The position numbers and the translations under genes are program-made. The notes under the pieces are model-generated. The model made no database searches. It was not told the DNA's origin and worked only from the letters and a program-made list of their open reading frames with translations. Positions 1 to 8,127 of a DNA stretch of 64,000 nt are shown here, one piece after another (the stretch's first letter is position 1; each line of letters opens with the position of its first letter). Source of the DNA: RGIG8775 sp045612185 (GTDB taxonomy: Bacteria > Bacillota > Clostridia > Oscillospirales > CAG-272); assembly GCA_045612185.1 (NCBI GenBank), contig JAZKYO010000030.1:62001-126000 (forward strand), read 5' to 3'.

Positions 1-745
1 GATAGTGTGTTACGCTATCAAAACCAAGCTCATTAACAGCTGATACCATATTTCCCTCAAAAGCAGGATCTATCCCCGTATCATTCATTGACTTCTCACT
101 CCTCAAGGTCAGCTGAAGTTCAAGTCCGCTGAAACCGGCTTTCACAGTTTCACTTCTGAAATAATCAAGAGCTTTTTTTGTGTTTTCAATTCCCCCAAGA
201 CCTTTTACAAGGTTGTCGAGATCATAAATCATATAAACAGGTTTCCCATCTATTTTATAGTAGGATGGGTGCGTAAAATAATTATCTATCGTCCTGTGAA
301 CGATAACGTCAAAATTCTTTCTGTCAACTTTACCGTCCCAAATCGGCACATTAAGATGTGCGGTACGCTTATCCCAAATCGAGGTGGCGGTATGGTTTGC
401 CCACATAATATAAAATTTTACTTTGCTATTGTTTTGGGCTTTAAGATAACCGTCGTTAAGACACTGCTCAAGAAACGGACGGTTGTCAAACCAATACCAA
501 TCGTATATAAAGACGTTTACTCCGTACGCCGCTGCAGATTCTATCTGCGCTTCCATAACGCTTGGATCCGCCTCATTACAGTAGCCCCAAAGCGGCTTTC
601 TTGGCCAAGCGTGCCCCTCGAAAAAGGGCTTCATATCCTTTACAGTCTGCCATTCACCGATTCCGTCGGGCCAAAACATGCGCGTTCTTGGCTCATCTCC
701 GGTATACGCGGGCCATATATATGCCGCTATATCATATTTGGACAT
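1..745 (-). CDS. WbsX-like / GH99-like glycoside hydrolase, 3' part cut by window edge
   Basis: The minus strand is open from an ATG at 745 to the window edge, giving 248 codons with no stop. The start has a clear GGAGG six bases upstream. The protein begins MSKYDIAAYIWPAY and continues with motifs such as YDWYWFDNRPFLEQCL, FYIMWANH and GKPVYMIYDL. These fit the WbsX family, a GH99-related TIM-barrel group often found in polysaccharide loci and once annotated as glycosyltransferases. There is no signal peptide, so a cytoplasmic or intracellular glycan role is likely. The C-terminal half lies outside the window. It is transcribed from a promoter at 773-801, divergent from rsmA. The family call is by motif only; the substrate is unknown. 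Confidence 0.72.
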   Translation of the reverse strand, partial: MSKYDIAAYIWPAYTGDEPRTRMFWPDGIGEWQTVKDMKPFFEGHAWPRKPLWGYCNEADPSVMEAQIESAAAYGVNVFIYDWYWFDNRPFLEQCLNDGYLKAQNNSKVKFYIMWANHTATSIWDKRTAHLNVPIWDGKVDRKNFDVIVHRTIDNYFTHPSYYKIDGKPVYMIYDLDNLVKGLGGIENTKKALDYFRSETVKAGFSGLELQLTLRSEKSMNDTGIDPAFEGNMVSAVNELGFDSVTHY

Positions 746-772
746 AATCCACCTCCAAATTTCGTTGTTTTA

Positions 773-801
773 ATTTTACATCTTTATTTCGGCTTTGTCA
801 A
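773..801 (-). promoter_or_regulatory. Promoter of the WbsX-like gene
   Basis: On the minus strand TTGACA (796-801) is followed after 17 bases by TAAAAT (773-778). It points at the gene starting at 745. Its -35 box is one arm of an inverted repeat shared with the rsmA promoter. Confidence 0.7.
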
Positions 802-828
802 CTGTTTTGTACAAAATAACAGTTGACA
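796..828. promoter_or_regulatory. Nested palindrome between divergent promoters
   Basis: TGTCAACTGTT (796-806) is repeated exactly in inverted form as AACAGTTGACA (818-828). Inside it lies a second perfect palindrome, TTTTGTACAAAA (805-816). The outer arms contain the -35 boxes of both divergent promoters. This is the arrangement expected of an operator for a dimeric regulator, but no regulator is encoded next to it in the window. Confidence 0.5.
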
Positions 829-852
829 TTTTACAATAAAATATGTTAGAAT
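823..852 (+). promoter_or_regulatory. rsmA promoter
   Basis: TTGACA (823-828), 18-base spacer, TAGAAT (847-852) with an extended -10 TG at 844-845. It lies 30 bases upstream of the rsmA start. Confidence 0.65.
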
Positions 853-882
853 TAAATAAAATATTTTGTAATGGGAGATTTT

Positions 883-1749
883 ATGAACCTTTGCGACATC
901 AAAAATATTAAACAGATAATGTCGGTTTTCGGCATTAAGTTTCACAAGGAATTCGGACAGAACTTCCTTACCAACAAAATGGTGGTTGAGGACATTGCCG
1001 ACTACTGCTGTGAGGGAAAATCAAACACTATTCTCGAAATAGGTCCCGGCATAGGCACGCTTACAGTAGAACTTGCCGAGCGCTATGAAAAGGTTATTGC
1101 GCTTGAGATTGACAAGGGGCTTATTCCCGTTCTCTCCTACACGCTTGACACGTACAACAACGTAGAGGTCATTAACGAGGACGTTATGAAAACCGACCTT
1201 GAGACATTACTCGCCCCATATTTTGAAAACGGAGTTTCGGTTTGCGCCAATCTGCCCTACTACATAACCACGCCTATTCTTATGAAGCTGCTTGAGTCAA
1301 AGCTCCCTTTTGATTACATCACAATAATGATACAGTCTGAGGTTGCCGACAGACTTTGCGCTAAGGCAGGAAGCAAGGATTGCGGTGCTATAACCGCGGT
1401 GCTTTCCTATTACGGTGAGGCTGAAAAGCTGTTTACGGTTGAGGCTGACAACTTTATGCCTCCACCAAAGGTCAATTCAAGCGTGGTACGCATAAAACTT
1501 TACAAAAACAAGCCGTACACCCCCAAGGACGAAGAGCTTTTCTTCAAGGTTATAAAGGCGGCGTTTGAGCAACGCAGAAAAACCCTGCTTAACGCACTTT
1601 CCTGCGGATTTCCCGAAATTACAAAAGAAAGGCTTGCGGAGGCTATTGAAAAGGCAGGACACCGTCCCGACATCCGCGGCGAAAAGCTTGACGTTAAAAT
1701 GTTCTGCGAGCTTGCAGACATCATATATGATATAAAAACCTCCATTTAA
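883..1749 (+). CDS. rsmA: 16S rRNA (adenine1518-N6/adenine1519-N6)-dimethyltransferase RsmA/KsgA
   Basis: This enzyme dimethylates two adjacent adenines near the 3' end of 16S rRNA with S-adenosylmethionine during 30S maturation. The 288-residue length is normal for the family. The SAM loop LEIGPGIGTLTVEL is at about 51-64, the acidic residue after strand 2 is in ALEID, and the methyltransferase motif NLPYYITTPI is at 123-132. An upstream in-frame ATG exists at 871, but GGGAG then lies inside the reading frame at the correct distance from the ATG at 883, so 883 is preferred. It has its own promoter and is followed on the same strand by the phosphate transporter 99 bases later. Confidence 0.95.
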   Translation: MNLCDIKNIKQIMSVFGIKFHKEFGQNFLTNKMVVEDIADYCCEGKSNTILEIGPGIGTLTVELAERYEKVIALEIDKGLIPVLSYTLDTYNNVEVINEDVMKTDLETLLAPYFENGVSVCANLPYYITTPILMKLLESKLPFDYITIMIQSEVADRLCAKAGSKDCGAITAVLSYYGEAEKLFTVEADNFMPPPKVNSSVVRIKLYKNKPYTPKDEELFFKVIKAAFEQRRKTLLNALSCGFPEITKERLAEAIEKAGHRPDIRGEKLDVKMFCELADIIYDIKTSI

Positions 1750-1848
1750 CACAGATTTAACACAAAAGCGCTTTCGGATTTTACACAAAATATGTTATAT
1801 TGGGTATAAGGAAAATTTTTGTTAAAAATCTGTTGCTATGGAGGAAAT

Positions 1849-3609
1849 ATGTTCGATTACACAAACGTTTTGACACTTCTTGGCGGTATATGTCTGTTCC
1901 TTTTCGGAATGACGGTTATGGGCGACGCTCTTGAAAAAAGCGCAGGCTCACAGCTTAAAGGACTGCTTGCCAAGATGACCTCAAACCCACTAAAAGGATT
2001 TATTTTAGGAGCGGGAGTTACCGCTATAATTCAAAGCTCTTCTGCCACTACCGTTATGTTGGTGGGCTTTGTAAATTCGGGGCTTATGTCTCTCTCTTCG
2101 GTTATTCCCGTAATTATGGGCGCAAACGTAGGTACTACGATTACCGCGTGGATATTGAGCCTTATGGGTATGGGCGACGACAACTTTTTGATGACAATGC
2201 TCAAGCCCACGTCATTTACCCCAATTCTCGCGGTTATAGGCGTTATACTTTACATTTTCTTAAAAAACGCCAAAAAGAAAGATATAGGCCTTATTCTTCT
2301 TGGCTTTGCCGTGCTTATTTACGGTATGGACATTATGAGCGACGCTGTATCACCGCTTAAAGACAGCGATGCATTTAAAAACATTCTGCTTATGTTTGAC
2401 AATCCTATTTTGGGTGTCCTCGCGGGTGCGCTGATTACCGCAATAATCCAAAGCTCGTCAGCTTCTGTCGGTATCCTTCAGGCTTTATCGATAACGGGGG
2501 CTGTAACATTCGGCTCTGCTATTCCGATAATCATGGGTCAGAACATAGGTACTTGTGTAACTGCTCTTATCTCATCTATCGGCGCTAACAAAAACGCGCG
2601 CAGAGTTGCTATGGTACACCTTTATTTCAACATCGTCGGTACCGTGGTGCTTCTTACCGCATTCTATACGGTAAACGCAGTGGTCGGCGGTTTCGGATTC
2701 TTAACGTCAGCCATAGACGAAACCTACATCGCGATAGTTCACTCTGCGTTCAACATAGGTTGTACCGCATTGCTGCTTCCCTGCCATAAGTTGCTTGAAA
2801 AGCTTGCTATACTCACGGTTAAAGACAAGAATGGGACGGAAGAAAAGGTCAAACTGTTCGACGATATGCTTCTTACCACACCGAGTATAGCCCTTGACCA
2901 ATGCAGAAACGTTACATTTGATATGGCAAAGACCTCTGTGGCATCTCTTAAAAAGGCTTTTTCGCTTTTTGACAAGTATGATTCAAGACTTTTTGATGAA
3001 ATAGAAAAAGAAGAAAACGAGGTAGATATTTACGAGGACGAGATAGGCTCGTATCTCGTTAAGCTTACAAAATGCGACCTTACCGAACGGGACAGCCTTG
3101 AGGTTACCAAACTCCTTCACATAATAGGAGACCTTGAGCGTATATCCGACCACGCGGTGAATATTGCAGAATCGGCGCGTGAGATTCAAGACAAGAAAAT
3201 CACCTTCTCCACTCCGGCGCAAGGTGAACTGAAAATTATGATTAACGCTGTTATTGAGATTCTTGACGCGTCGCTGGGCTCGTTTACCGAAAACAGCCTT
3301 GAGCTTGCGGCAAAGGTTGAACCTCTTGAAGAAGTTGTTGACAATCTCAAGGACAGAATCAAGCTTAACCACGTTAAGAGAGTTCAAAACAACGAATGTA
3401 CTATTGAGCTTGGATTTATTCTTTCCGACCTTCTTACCAATCTTGAGAGAATTTCCGATCACTGCTCCAACATTGCGGGCTGCGTTATTGAAATTGCGCA
3501 CAGCAGTCTTGGTATGCACGGATACACAAAAGCTCTCAGACGAGGAAACGAGGTTTACGACCAATACTACAAGGAATTCTCTCGCAAATATTCCTTGCAA
3601 GGCGAGTAA
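1849..3609 (+). CDS. Na+/phosphate cotransporter family protein (NptA/PNaS type) with C-terminal PhoU-like domain
   Basis: A membrane protein of 586 residues that probably couples Na+ to phosphate movement. The N-terminal half has the internal repeat of the family, with two QSSSAT/QSSSAS signatures and two matching GANVGTT and GQNIGTC segments, all inside hydrophobic helices. The last 220 residues are a PhoU-like helical bundle, with repeated E-R-I-S-D-H motifs (LERISDHAVNIAE and LERISDHCSNIAG), which usually acts as a phosphate-signalling or gating domain. The ATG at 1849 has GGAGG seven bases upstream and is chosen over an earlier TTG in the same frame. A weak extended -10 (TGTTATATT, 1793-1801) precedes it. 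The GRE activase begins 24 bases after its stop with no terminator, so the two are probably co-transcribed. Confidence 0.9.
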   Translation: MFDYTNVLTLLGGICLFLFGMTVMGDALEKSAGSQLKGLLAKMTSNPLKGFILGAGVTAIIQSSSATTVMLVGFVNSGLMSLSSVIPVIMGANVGTTITAWILSLMGMGDDNFLMTMLKPTSFTPILAVIGVILYIFLKNAKKKDIGLILLGFAVLIYGMDIMSDAVSPLKDSDAFKNILLMFDNPILGVLAGALITAIIQSSSASVGILQALSITGAVTFGSAIPIIMGQNIGTCVTALISSIGANKNARRVAMVHLYFNIVGTVVLLTAFYTVNAVVGGFGFLTSAIDETYIAIVHSAFNIGCTALLLPCHKLLEKLAILTVKDKNGTEEKVKLFDDMLLTTPSIALDQCRNVTFDMAKTSVASLKKAFSLFDKYDSRLFDEIEKEENEVDIYEDEIGSYLVKLTKCDLTERDSLEVTKLLHIIGDLERISDHAVNIAESAREIQDKKITFSTPAQGELKIMINAVIEILDASLGSFTENSLELAAKVEPLEEVVDNLKDRIKLNHVKRVQNNECTIELGFILSDLLTNLERISDHCSNIAGCVIEIAHSSLGMHGYTKALRRGNEVYDQYYKEFSRKYSLQGE

Positions 3610-3615
3610 GCGGGA

Positions 3616-3630
3616 GACTCCAAAGGAGTC
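3616..3630 (+). promoter_or_regulatory. Small hairpin covering the activase ribosome binding site
   Basis: GACTCC (3616-3621), loop AAA, GGAGTC (3625-3630). The Shine-Dalgarno GGAG is buried in the 3' arm four bases before the ATG at 3634. A ribosome terminating at 3609 would disturb the 5' arm, so translational coupling to the transporter gene is plausible. Confidence 0.45.
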
Positions 3631-3633
3631 ATT

Positions 3634-4530
3634 ATGAACGGAAACATTACAGATATTCAGCGCTTTTCCTTACACGACGGTCCCGGTATACGTACTACGG
3701 TGTTTCTAAAAGGATGCAATATGTGTTGCGTTTGGTGTCACAACCCCGAAACCATCAGCTTTGGAAATGATTTACTCTTTTATGAAAAAAACTGTATTCA
3801 TTGCGGTTACTGTCTCGGCATTTGCGAAAACGGCGCGCATTCACTTGACCAGAACGGCGTTCACGCTATTGACAGAAGCAAATGCAAGCTGTGCGGAAAG
3901 TGCGTGGCGGGGTGCTTTTCAGAGGCATTGAAATTCGCCTCTCGCTCTGTTAGTGAGGACGAGGTAATGAAAGAGATTCTTTCAGACCGAGCATACTACG
4001 AGGAATCGGGAGGCGGCGTTACCCTTTCGGGGGGCGAGGCTCTTTGCCAGCTTGAATTCGCTGAACGCATTATAGACAGATGCAAAGCAGAAAAAATAAG
4101 TGTGGCGGTAGAAACAAACCTGCTTCACGACTTCGAAAAAATCGAGCATATTCTCAAAAAACTTGACCTGGTAATGTTCGACATTAAAATTTTTGACGGT
4201 GATGAACACAAGAAGTACACCGGCGTTTCAAACACCCTTATACTTGAAAACGCAAAAAAGCTTGACGGGCTTGGAATTCCGTTTATAGTAAGGACTCCGC
4301 TTATTCCGGGCATTACCGACAGCAACGAAAACATTCTTGCTATCGCAAAATTCACTTCGGGGCTTAAAAATCTTACGGTTTACGAGCTGTTGAATTTCAA
4401 CCCTCTCGGAGCGTCCAAGTACTCGGCATTGAACACCGACAACCGCTTAAAAGACGCCAAGCCGCTTTCAAAAGAACGGCTTGAGGAAATAGCGGAGCTG
4501 ACAAAAAATTTCAACGTAAAAATAAGATAA
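3634..4530 (+). CDS. Glycyl-radical enzyme activating protein (PflA-like radical SAM)
   Basis: A 298-residue radical SAM enzyme that would use a [4Fe-4S] cluster and S-adenosylmethionine to install the glycyl radical on a partner GRE. The cluster motif is Cys28-x3-Cys32-x2-Cys35, within FLKGCNMCCVWCHNPE, with an extra cysteine at 31. It is followed by two ferredoxin-like [4Fe-4S] sites, Cys54/57/60/64 and Cys84/87/90/94, the insert typical of activases for non-PFL GREs such as glycerol or choline lyase types. The SAM-binding segment SGGGVTLSGGEAL is intact. Such genes usually sit next to their GRE. Here the only GRE in the window is 14 kb away on the other strand, so the pairing is an inference. 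Confidence 0.93.
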   Translation: MNGNITDIQRFSLHDGPGIRTTVFLKGCNMCCVWCHNPETISFGNDLLFYEKNCIHCGYCLGICENGAHSLDQNGVHAIDRSKCKLCGKCVAGCFSEALKFASRSVSEDEVMKEILSDRAYYEESGGGVTLSGGEALCQLEFAERIIDRCKAEKISVAVETNLLHDFEKIEHILKKLDLVMFDIKIFDGDEHKKYTGVSNTLILENAKKLDGLGIPFIVRTPLIPGITDSNENILAIAKFTSGLKNLTVYELLNFNPLGASKYSALNTDNRLKDAKPLSKERLEEIAELTKNFNVKIR

Positions 4531-4538
4531 GTAAGAAA

Positions 4539-4565
4539 AACACCTTCAATCTGAAGGTGTTTTTT
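4539..4565. terminator. Bidirectional intrinsic terminator
   Basis: AACACCTTC (4539-4547), loop AATCT, GAAGGTGTT (4553-4561), T-run to 4565. On the minus strand it is followed by TTTTTC. It serves the activase gene and the convergent cysteine desulfurase. Confidence 0.85.
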
Positions 4566-4567
4566 CG

Positions 4568-5734
4568 TTATCTTTTTATTCTCACAAGCATTCTTATTCC
4601 CATTTCGAGATGCTCGGCAAGGGCGTCTATATCCGACTCGGTAGTGGATTCAGAAATACTTACGCGGAGTGAGCAGTCGGCATCGTCGGGAGCAAGTCCA
4701 AACGCCATAAGCGCACGGCTGTGCGAACGCGAGTGTGAGGAGCAAGCCGAGCCGCTTGATACGTATATTCCCTCTCCCGAAAGGTAGTGAAGCATTGTTT
4801 CGCTCTTAATATTCGGAAGTGTAAAATTAATGATATGGGGCGCGGTTTCACCAAGCGGTGTATTAACCCGCACGTCAAGCGCCGCCAATTTAAGCAAGGC
4901 GTATTCTCTCACCGACGACATATGCGAAATATTGGCGTCAAGGTTTATATACGCCTCTTTAAGCGCCGCGCCAAAGCCCGCAATTCCCACCACGTTTTCA
5001 GTACCGGAGCGAAATCCGTTTTCCTGACCGCCTCCGTAAATTATAGGAGACATTTTACGCTGTTTGAGAATGTCCGCGCTTATGTACAGCGCTCCCACCC
5101 CTTTGGGTCCGTGTATTTTATGTGAGCTTACACTGATAAGATCAGCAGAAATTGACGCAGGGGTAAATTTCTTTTTCATAAAGCCCTGCACCGCGTCGCA
5201 ATGAGTTACTGCCTCGGGGCATCTTGCCTTTGCCATCGAAAAAACCTTACCAACGTCGTACATTGCGCCCGTCTCGTTATTGACCATCATCATGGTAACG
5301 AGAAGCACGTTTTTGTCAAGTTCTCTTTCAACAGCCGACATATCAAGAACTCCGCCGCGGGTGGATATTCTTACCACGTTGAAGCCTTCTTCCTCAAGCT
5401 TAACAAGAAGATTTTCAACCGACGGATGCTCAGAGTCGGTGGTTATAATTTTGTTTGCAACACGCCTGGTTTTTGAATATATACTGCCTCTTATAGCTAG
5501 GTTATTTGCCTCCGTGCCACTTGCGGTAAACACAAGCTGGCCCGGCTTTAACATTCTTACGCCAAAGGCGTATCCCAAAGAATTTCTCGCCTCGTCCACC
5601 ACTTTTTGTGCCGCAAGACCTACCGAATGAAGCGACGATGGGTTGCCATAGCATCCCATCGCCTCTGTCATTGCCTTGATAGCGCTGTCGCACAACGGTG
5701 TAGTGGCGCTGTTATCAAGATATATTTCTCTCAT
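4568..5734 (-). CDS. Cysteine desulfurase (NifS/IscS family)
   Basis: A PLP enzyme of 388 residues that takes sulfur from cysteine to alanine plus an enzyme persulfide, for Fe-S clusters or tRNA thiolation. Key elements are YLDNSATT at the N terminus, ASGTEANNLA (71-80), His103 in SEHPSV, the PLP lysine Lys206 in SVSSHKIHGPKG, and the persulfide Cys331 in SSGSACSSHSRSH. The ATG at 5734 has AAGGGG upstream. It follows the lipoprotein gene with only 11 bases between, so it is the second gene of that operon. No scaffold gene iscU/nifU or thiI adjoins it, so its sulfur acceptor is not indicated. Confidence 0.93.
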   Translation of the reverse strand: MREIYLDNSATTPLCDSAIKAMTEAMGCYGNPSSLHSVGLAAQKVVDEARNSLGYAFGVRMLKPGQLVFTASGTEANNLAIRGSIYSKTRRVANKIITTDSEHPSVENLLVKLEEEGFNVVRISTRGGVLDMSAVERELDKNVLLVTMMMVNNETGAMYDVGKVFSMAKARCPEAVTHCDAVQGFMKKKFTPASISADLISVSSHKIHGPKGVGALYISADILKQRKMSPIIYGGGQENGFRSGTENVVGIAGFGAALKEAYINLDANISHMSSVREYALLKLAALDVRVNTPLGETAPHIINFTLPNIKSETMLHYLSGEGIYVSSGSACSSHSRSHSRALMAFGLAPDDADCSLRVSISESTTESDIDALAEHLEMGIRMLVRIKR

Positions 5735-5745
5735 AAAGCCCCTTA

Positions 5746-6777
5746 TTATTTGAATTCAAACAGCTCTATAATCTTGTTTACATCCTCAAGATGCGTCTCG
5801 TAGTTGCGTCTGTTAGAGGTGTAAGTGAAGATATAGATGTTTCCGTTAACAGTAAGGAAAACCTGCTTAAGCTTATATACTACTCCATAAATGTCACAGG
5901 TATACTCTACCCCATACGCGGGATATTTGCCAAGCTTTGCGTTTTCGTCAACCACGATATCCGAAATGGTATAGGAAGTTCCCTTGACGTACTCTTCCCA
6001 ATAGGTTTTACCGTCAAACACGTACTCGTCGGCAACACGCATATTCATCGTAACGTTGGAGGAATCGGTAGCCGAAAAATAAGCCTTGGGGTTATAGGTT
6101 CTTCTCTGAACGGTCCAGGTAAGGGGAACGTAAAGTCTGTACTCGTATTTATCGTTAGAAGCTATTTGAAATCCCTCGGGAGTTTTTTCATCAACGAGAG
6201 TCATAAAATCGTCTGTTTCGAGCTCGCCTTCATTAAAGGTCTTGAACTCAAATTTGGCTGCTATCTCCTCAAACTGGGCAAGATATGTGTCAAAATGCTC
6301 AACCGGCGCGGAATACACGAGTGTGGTAAAGGTTGCCTCAACCTTGGCGTTGATTACCTTAAACTTATAGGCGCGGTCAACTGTTTGTTCACCCGCAGCT
6401 TCTTTAAGGTTAGCCTTATATTCCATGGTGTAAGCTGCGTAAGATCCGAGCGTTGTCTGAGCAGGTTCGGAAATCAATTCATATCCGTCCATTTTCTCAT
6501 AGCTCTTGAGCGCTACCGACATAAATTCGCCTACCGTATAATTCTTTACGTTTCTGGTAGTCTTGGCGCAAACGAGGGTCTTGTTTTCGATAGAAGCGTA
6601 AGCCCCCGCGATTCCGCTTGAAATATTGCTGCTCCAACTCTTGGGAACGTAGAGGTTAAAAATCTCATCCTCTCCCGAAACAAGCTGGTATCCCTCGGGA
6701 GCGTCATCCTTTTTACAAGCGACAAAGCAGCCTAAAAGCATGCAGATTAAAAGCAAAGCCGAAATAATTCTTTTCAT
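5746..6777 (-). CDS. Lipoprotein with two tandem PsbP-like domains
   Basis: A 343-residue protein with a lipoprotein signal peptide, MKRIISALLLICMLLGCFVACKK-type, with Cys17 or Cys21 as the lipidated residue. The mature part is an internal duplication. Each half starts with PEGYQLV or PEGFQIA, continues with a YVP-W motif (NLYVPKSW and RLYVPLTW), and ends in a FEFK sequence. This is the layout of PsbP/DUF1795-like domains, a small alpha-beta fold common in Gram-positive surface lipoproteins of unknown function. It has its own promoter at 6810-6838 and a strong AAGGTG binding site. The cysteine desulfurase follows it directly. Function is not recognised. Confidence 0.8.
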   Translation of the reverse strand: MKRIISALLLICMLLGCFVACKKDDAPEGYQLVSGEDEIFNLYVPKSWSSNISSGIAGAYASIENKTLVCAKTTRNVKNYTVGEFMSVALKSYEKMDGYELISEPAQTTLGSYAAYTMEYKANLKEAAGEQTVDRAYKFKVINAKVEATFTTLVYSAPVEHFDTYLAQFEEIAAKFEFKTFNEGELETDDFMTLVDEKTPEGFQIASNDKYEYRLYVPLTWTVQRRTYNPKAYFSATDSSNVTMNMRVADEYVFDGKTYWEEYVKGTSYTISDIVVDENAKLGKYPAYGVEYTCDIYGVVYKLKQVFLTVNGNIYIFTYTSNRRNYETHLEDVNKIIELFEFK

Positions 6778-6809
6778 GATTTATCACCTTTCTGTTAAAC
6801 ATCTTCATT

Positions 6810-6838
6810 ATTGTATCAAAAGAACACGCGCTTGTCTA
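6810..6838 (-). promoter_or_regulatory. Promoter of the lipoprotein/cysteine desulfurase operon
   Basis: On the minus strand TAGACA (6833-6838), 17 bases, TACAAT (6810-6815) with a TGA extended -10. It lies about 33 bases upstream of the ATG at 6777. Confidence 0.65.
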
Positions 6839-6860
6839 CAAAAAAATTGTAAACATTTTG

Positions 6861-8114
6861 TTATTCCACCGAAAGCATCTCTTCAGCAGCGTACATTATG
6901 CCGATTTTTCCGCTTTCATATGTAAGTCCGCCTTGGAAAAAGGCTGTATACGGCGGTCTCAGCGGTCCGTCCGCCGAAAGCTCTATGGACGAGCCTTGAG
7001 TAAACGCGCCCGCCGCCATTATAACCTTATCGTTATATCCCGGCATATCCCAAGGTTCGGGAGTTACAAAGGAATCAACGGGAGAACCTTTCTGTATACC
7101 CCGACAAAATGCGCAAAGCTTTTCGGGAGCGCCCGTGATAACCGTCTGTATAATATCGTGGTGGGTCTGATTCCACTTAGGTTCTACGTCATATCCCATT
7201 TTTTCAAACACGTAAGCCGCGAGGTGTGCTACCTTAAGAGCTTGCGCTGTTGTATGGGGGGCGTAGAAAAGCCCTTTATAAAGGCTTTTATTCAATCCGA
7301 GCGTCGCTCCGACCTCACAGCCCACGCCTACCGAGGTAAGGCGATAAGATGCGAGCTCAACCGCGCGCTTTGTCCCCGCAATATATCCGCCCGTTTCAGC
7401 CATTCCACCGCCCGGGTTTTTGATGAGCGAGCCTATAACCATATCCGCGCCTGCCGAGCAAGGCTCTTTATCCTCAACAAATTCTCCATAGCAGTTATCA
7501 ACCACCACGTAAGCCTCGGGATTGATGGATTTTACAAATCGAGCAGCCGCTCCTATCTCATCAACGCTAAGCGTTTTGCGGTTAAGATATCCTTTTGAAC
7601 GCTGTATAAAGACCACCTTTACGCGAGAACTGTATTCCGCAAGTTTTTCATGAATCAAATCCCAATCGAAATTGCCGTCTTTAAGGTCTACCTGCGCATA
7701 CTCTACTCCAAAATCCTTAAGCGATCCGTCGCCCGGGGTACCGCAGATTCCTATTACTTCCTCAAGGGTATCATATGGCTTTCCCGCTATTGAAAGCATT
7801 ACGTCTCCCGGTCTGAGAAGTCCGAAAAGACCTATGGTAAGCGCCTGCGTTCCATTGACTATATTATGTCTCACGAAAGCCGCCTCAGCGCCCATTACAT
7901 CCGCCCATATGGAGTCGAGGGTATCTCTGCCTCTGTCGTCATATCCATATCCGCTTGAGGGATTGAACATTGCCTCAGAAACTCGGTATTCTCTGAAAAG
8001 CTCCATTATTTTAGCGGTATTTTTAAACGAAACTCTGTCGATTTCAGCGAAAATTTCCGCAAGGTCTTTTTCAGCATCTTCCACAAGTCCGTACACTTTT
8101 TCTGAAAATTCCAT
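6861..8114 (-). CDS. PLP-dependent methionine gamma-lyase family / 'aluminium resistance' protein
   Basis: A 417-residue fold-type I PLP protein of the family often called aluminium resistance protein (Met_gamma_lyase Pfam group), widespread in Bacillota and not well characterised. The PLP lysine is probably Lys232 in GSLIKNPGGGMAETGGY, with the cofactor aspartate Asp206 in VVVDNCYGEF. The N-terminal region has VRHNIVNGTQAL, equivalent to the phosphate-binding loop. It is the last gene of the murD operon, 13 bases after the third M42 peptidase gene. A role in amino-acid or cell-wall sulfur metabolism is only a guess. Confidence 0.88.
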   Translation of the reverse strand: MEFSEKVYGLVEDAEKDLAEIFAEIDRVSFKNTAKIMELFREYRVSEAMFNPSSGYGYDDRGRDTLDSIWADVMGAEAAFVRHNIVNGTQALTIGLFGLLRPGDVMLSIAGKPYDTLEEVIGICGTPGDGSLKDFGVEYAQVDLKDGNFDWDLIHEKLAEYSSRVKVVFIQRSKGYLNRKTLSVDEIGAAARFVKSINPEAYVVVDNCYGEFVEDKEPCSAGADMVIGSLIKNPGGGMAETGGYIAGTKRAVELASYRLTSVGVGCEVGATLGLNKSLYKGLFYAPHTTAQALKVAHLAAYVFEKMGYDVEPKWNQTHHDIIQTVITGAPEKLCAFCRGIQKGSPVDSFVTPEPWDMPGYNDKVIMAAGAFTQGSSIELSADGPLRPPYTAFFQGGLTYESGKIGIMYAAEEMLSVE

Positions 8115-8127
8115 TTTTACCGTCCAA

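Noticed and set aside
269..826. Open frame of 185 codons on the plus strand opposite the WbsX-like gene
   Set aside because: The minus strand gives a clear protein family with promoter and binding site; the plus frame runs into the divergent promoter region.
871..882. ATG at 871 as the rsmA start
   Set aside because: GGGAG inside these codons is the ribosome binding site for the ATG at 883, and the added residues do not match the family.
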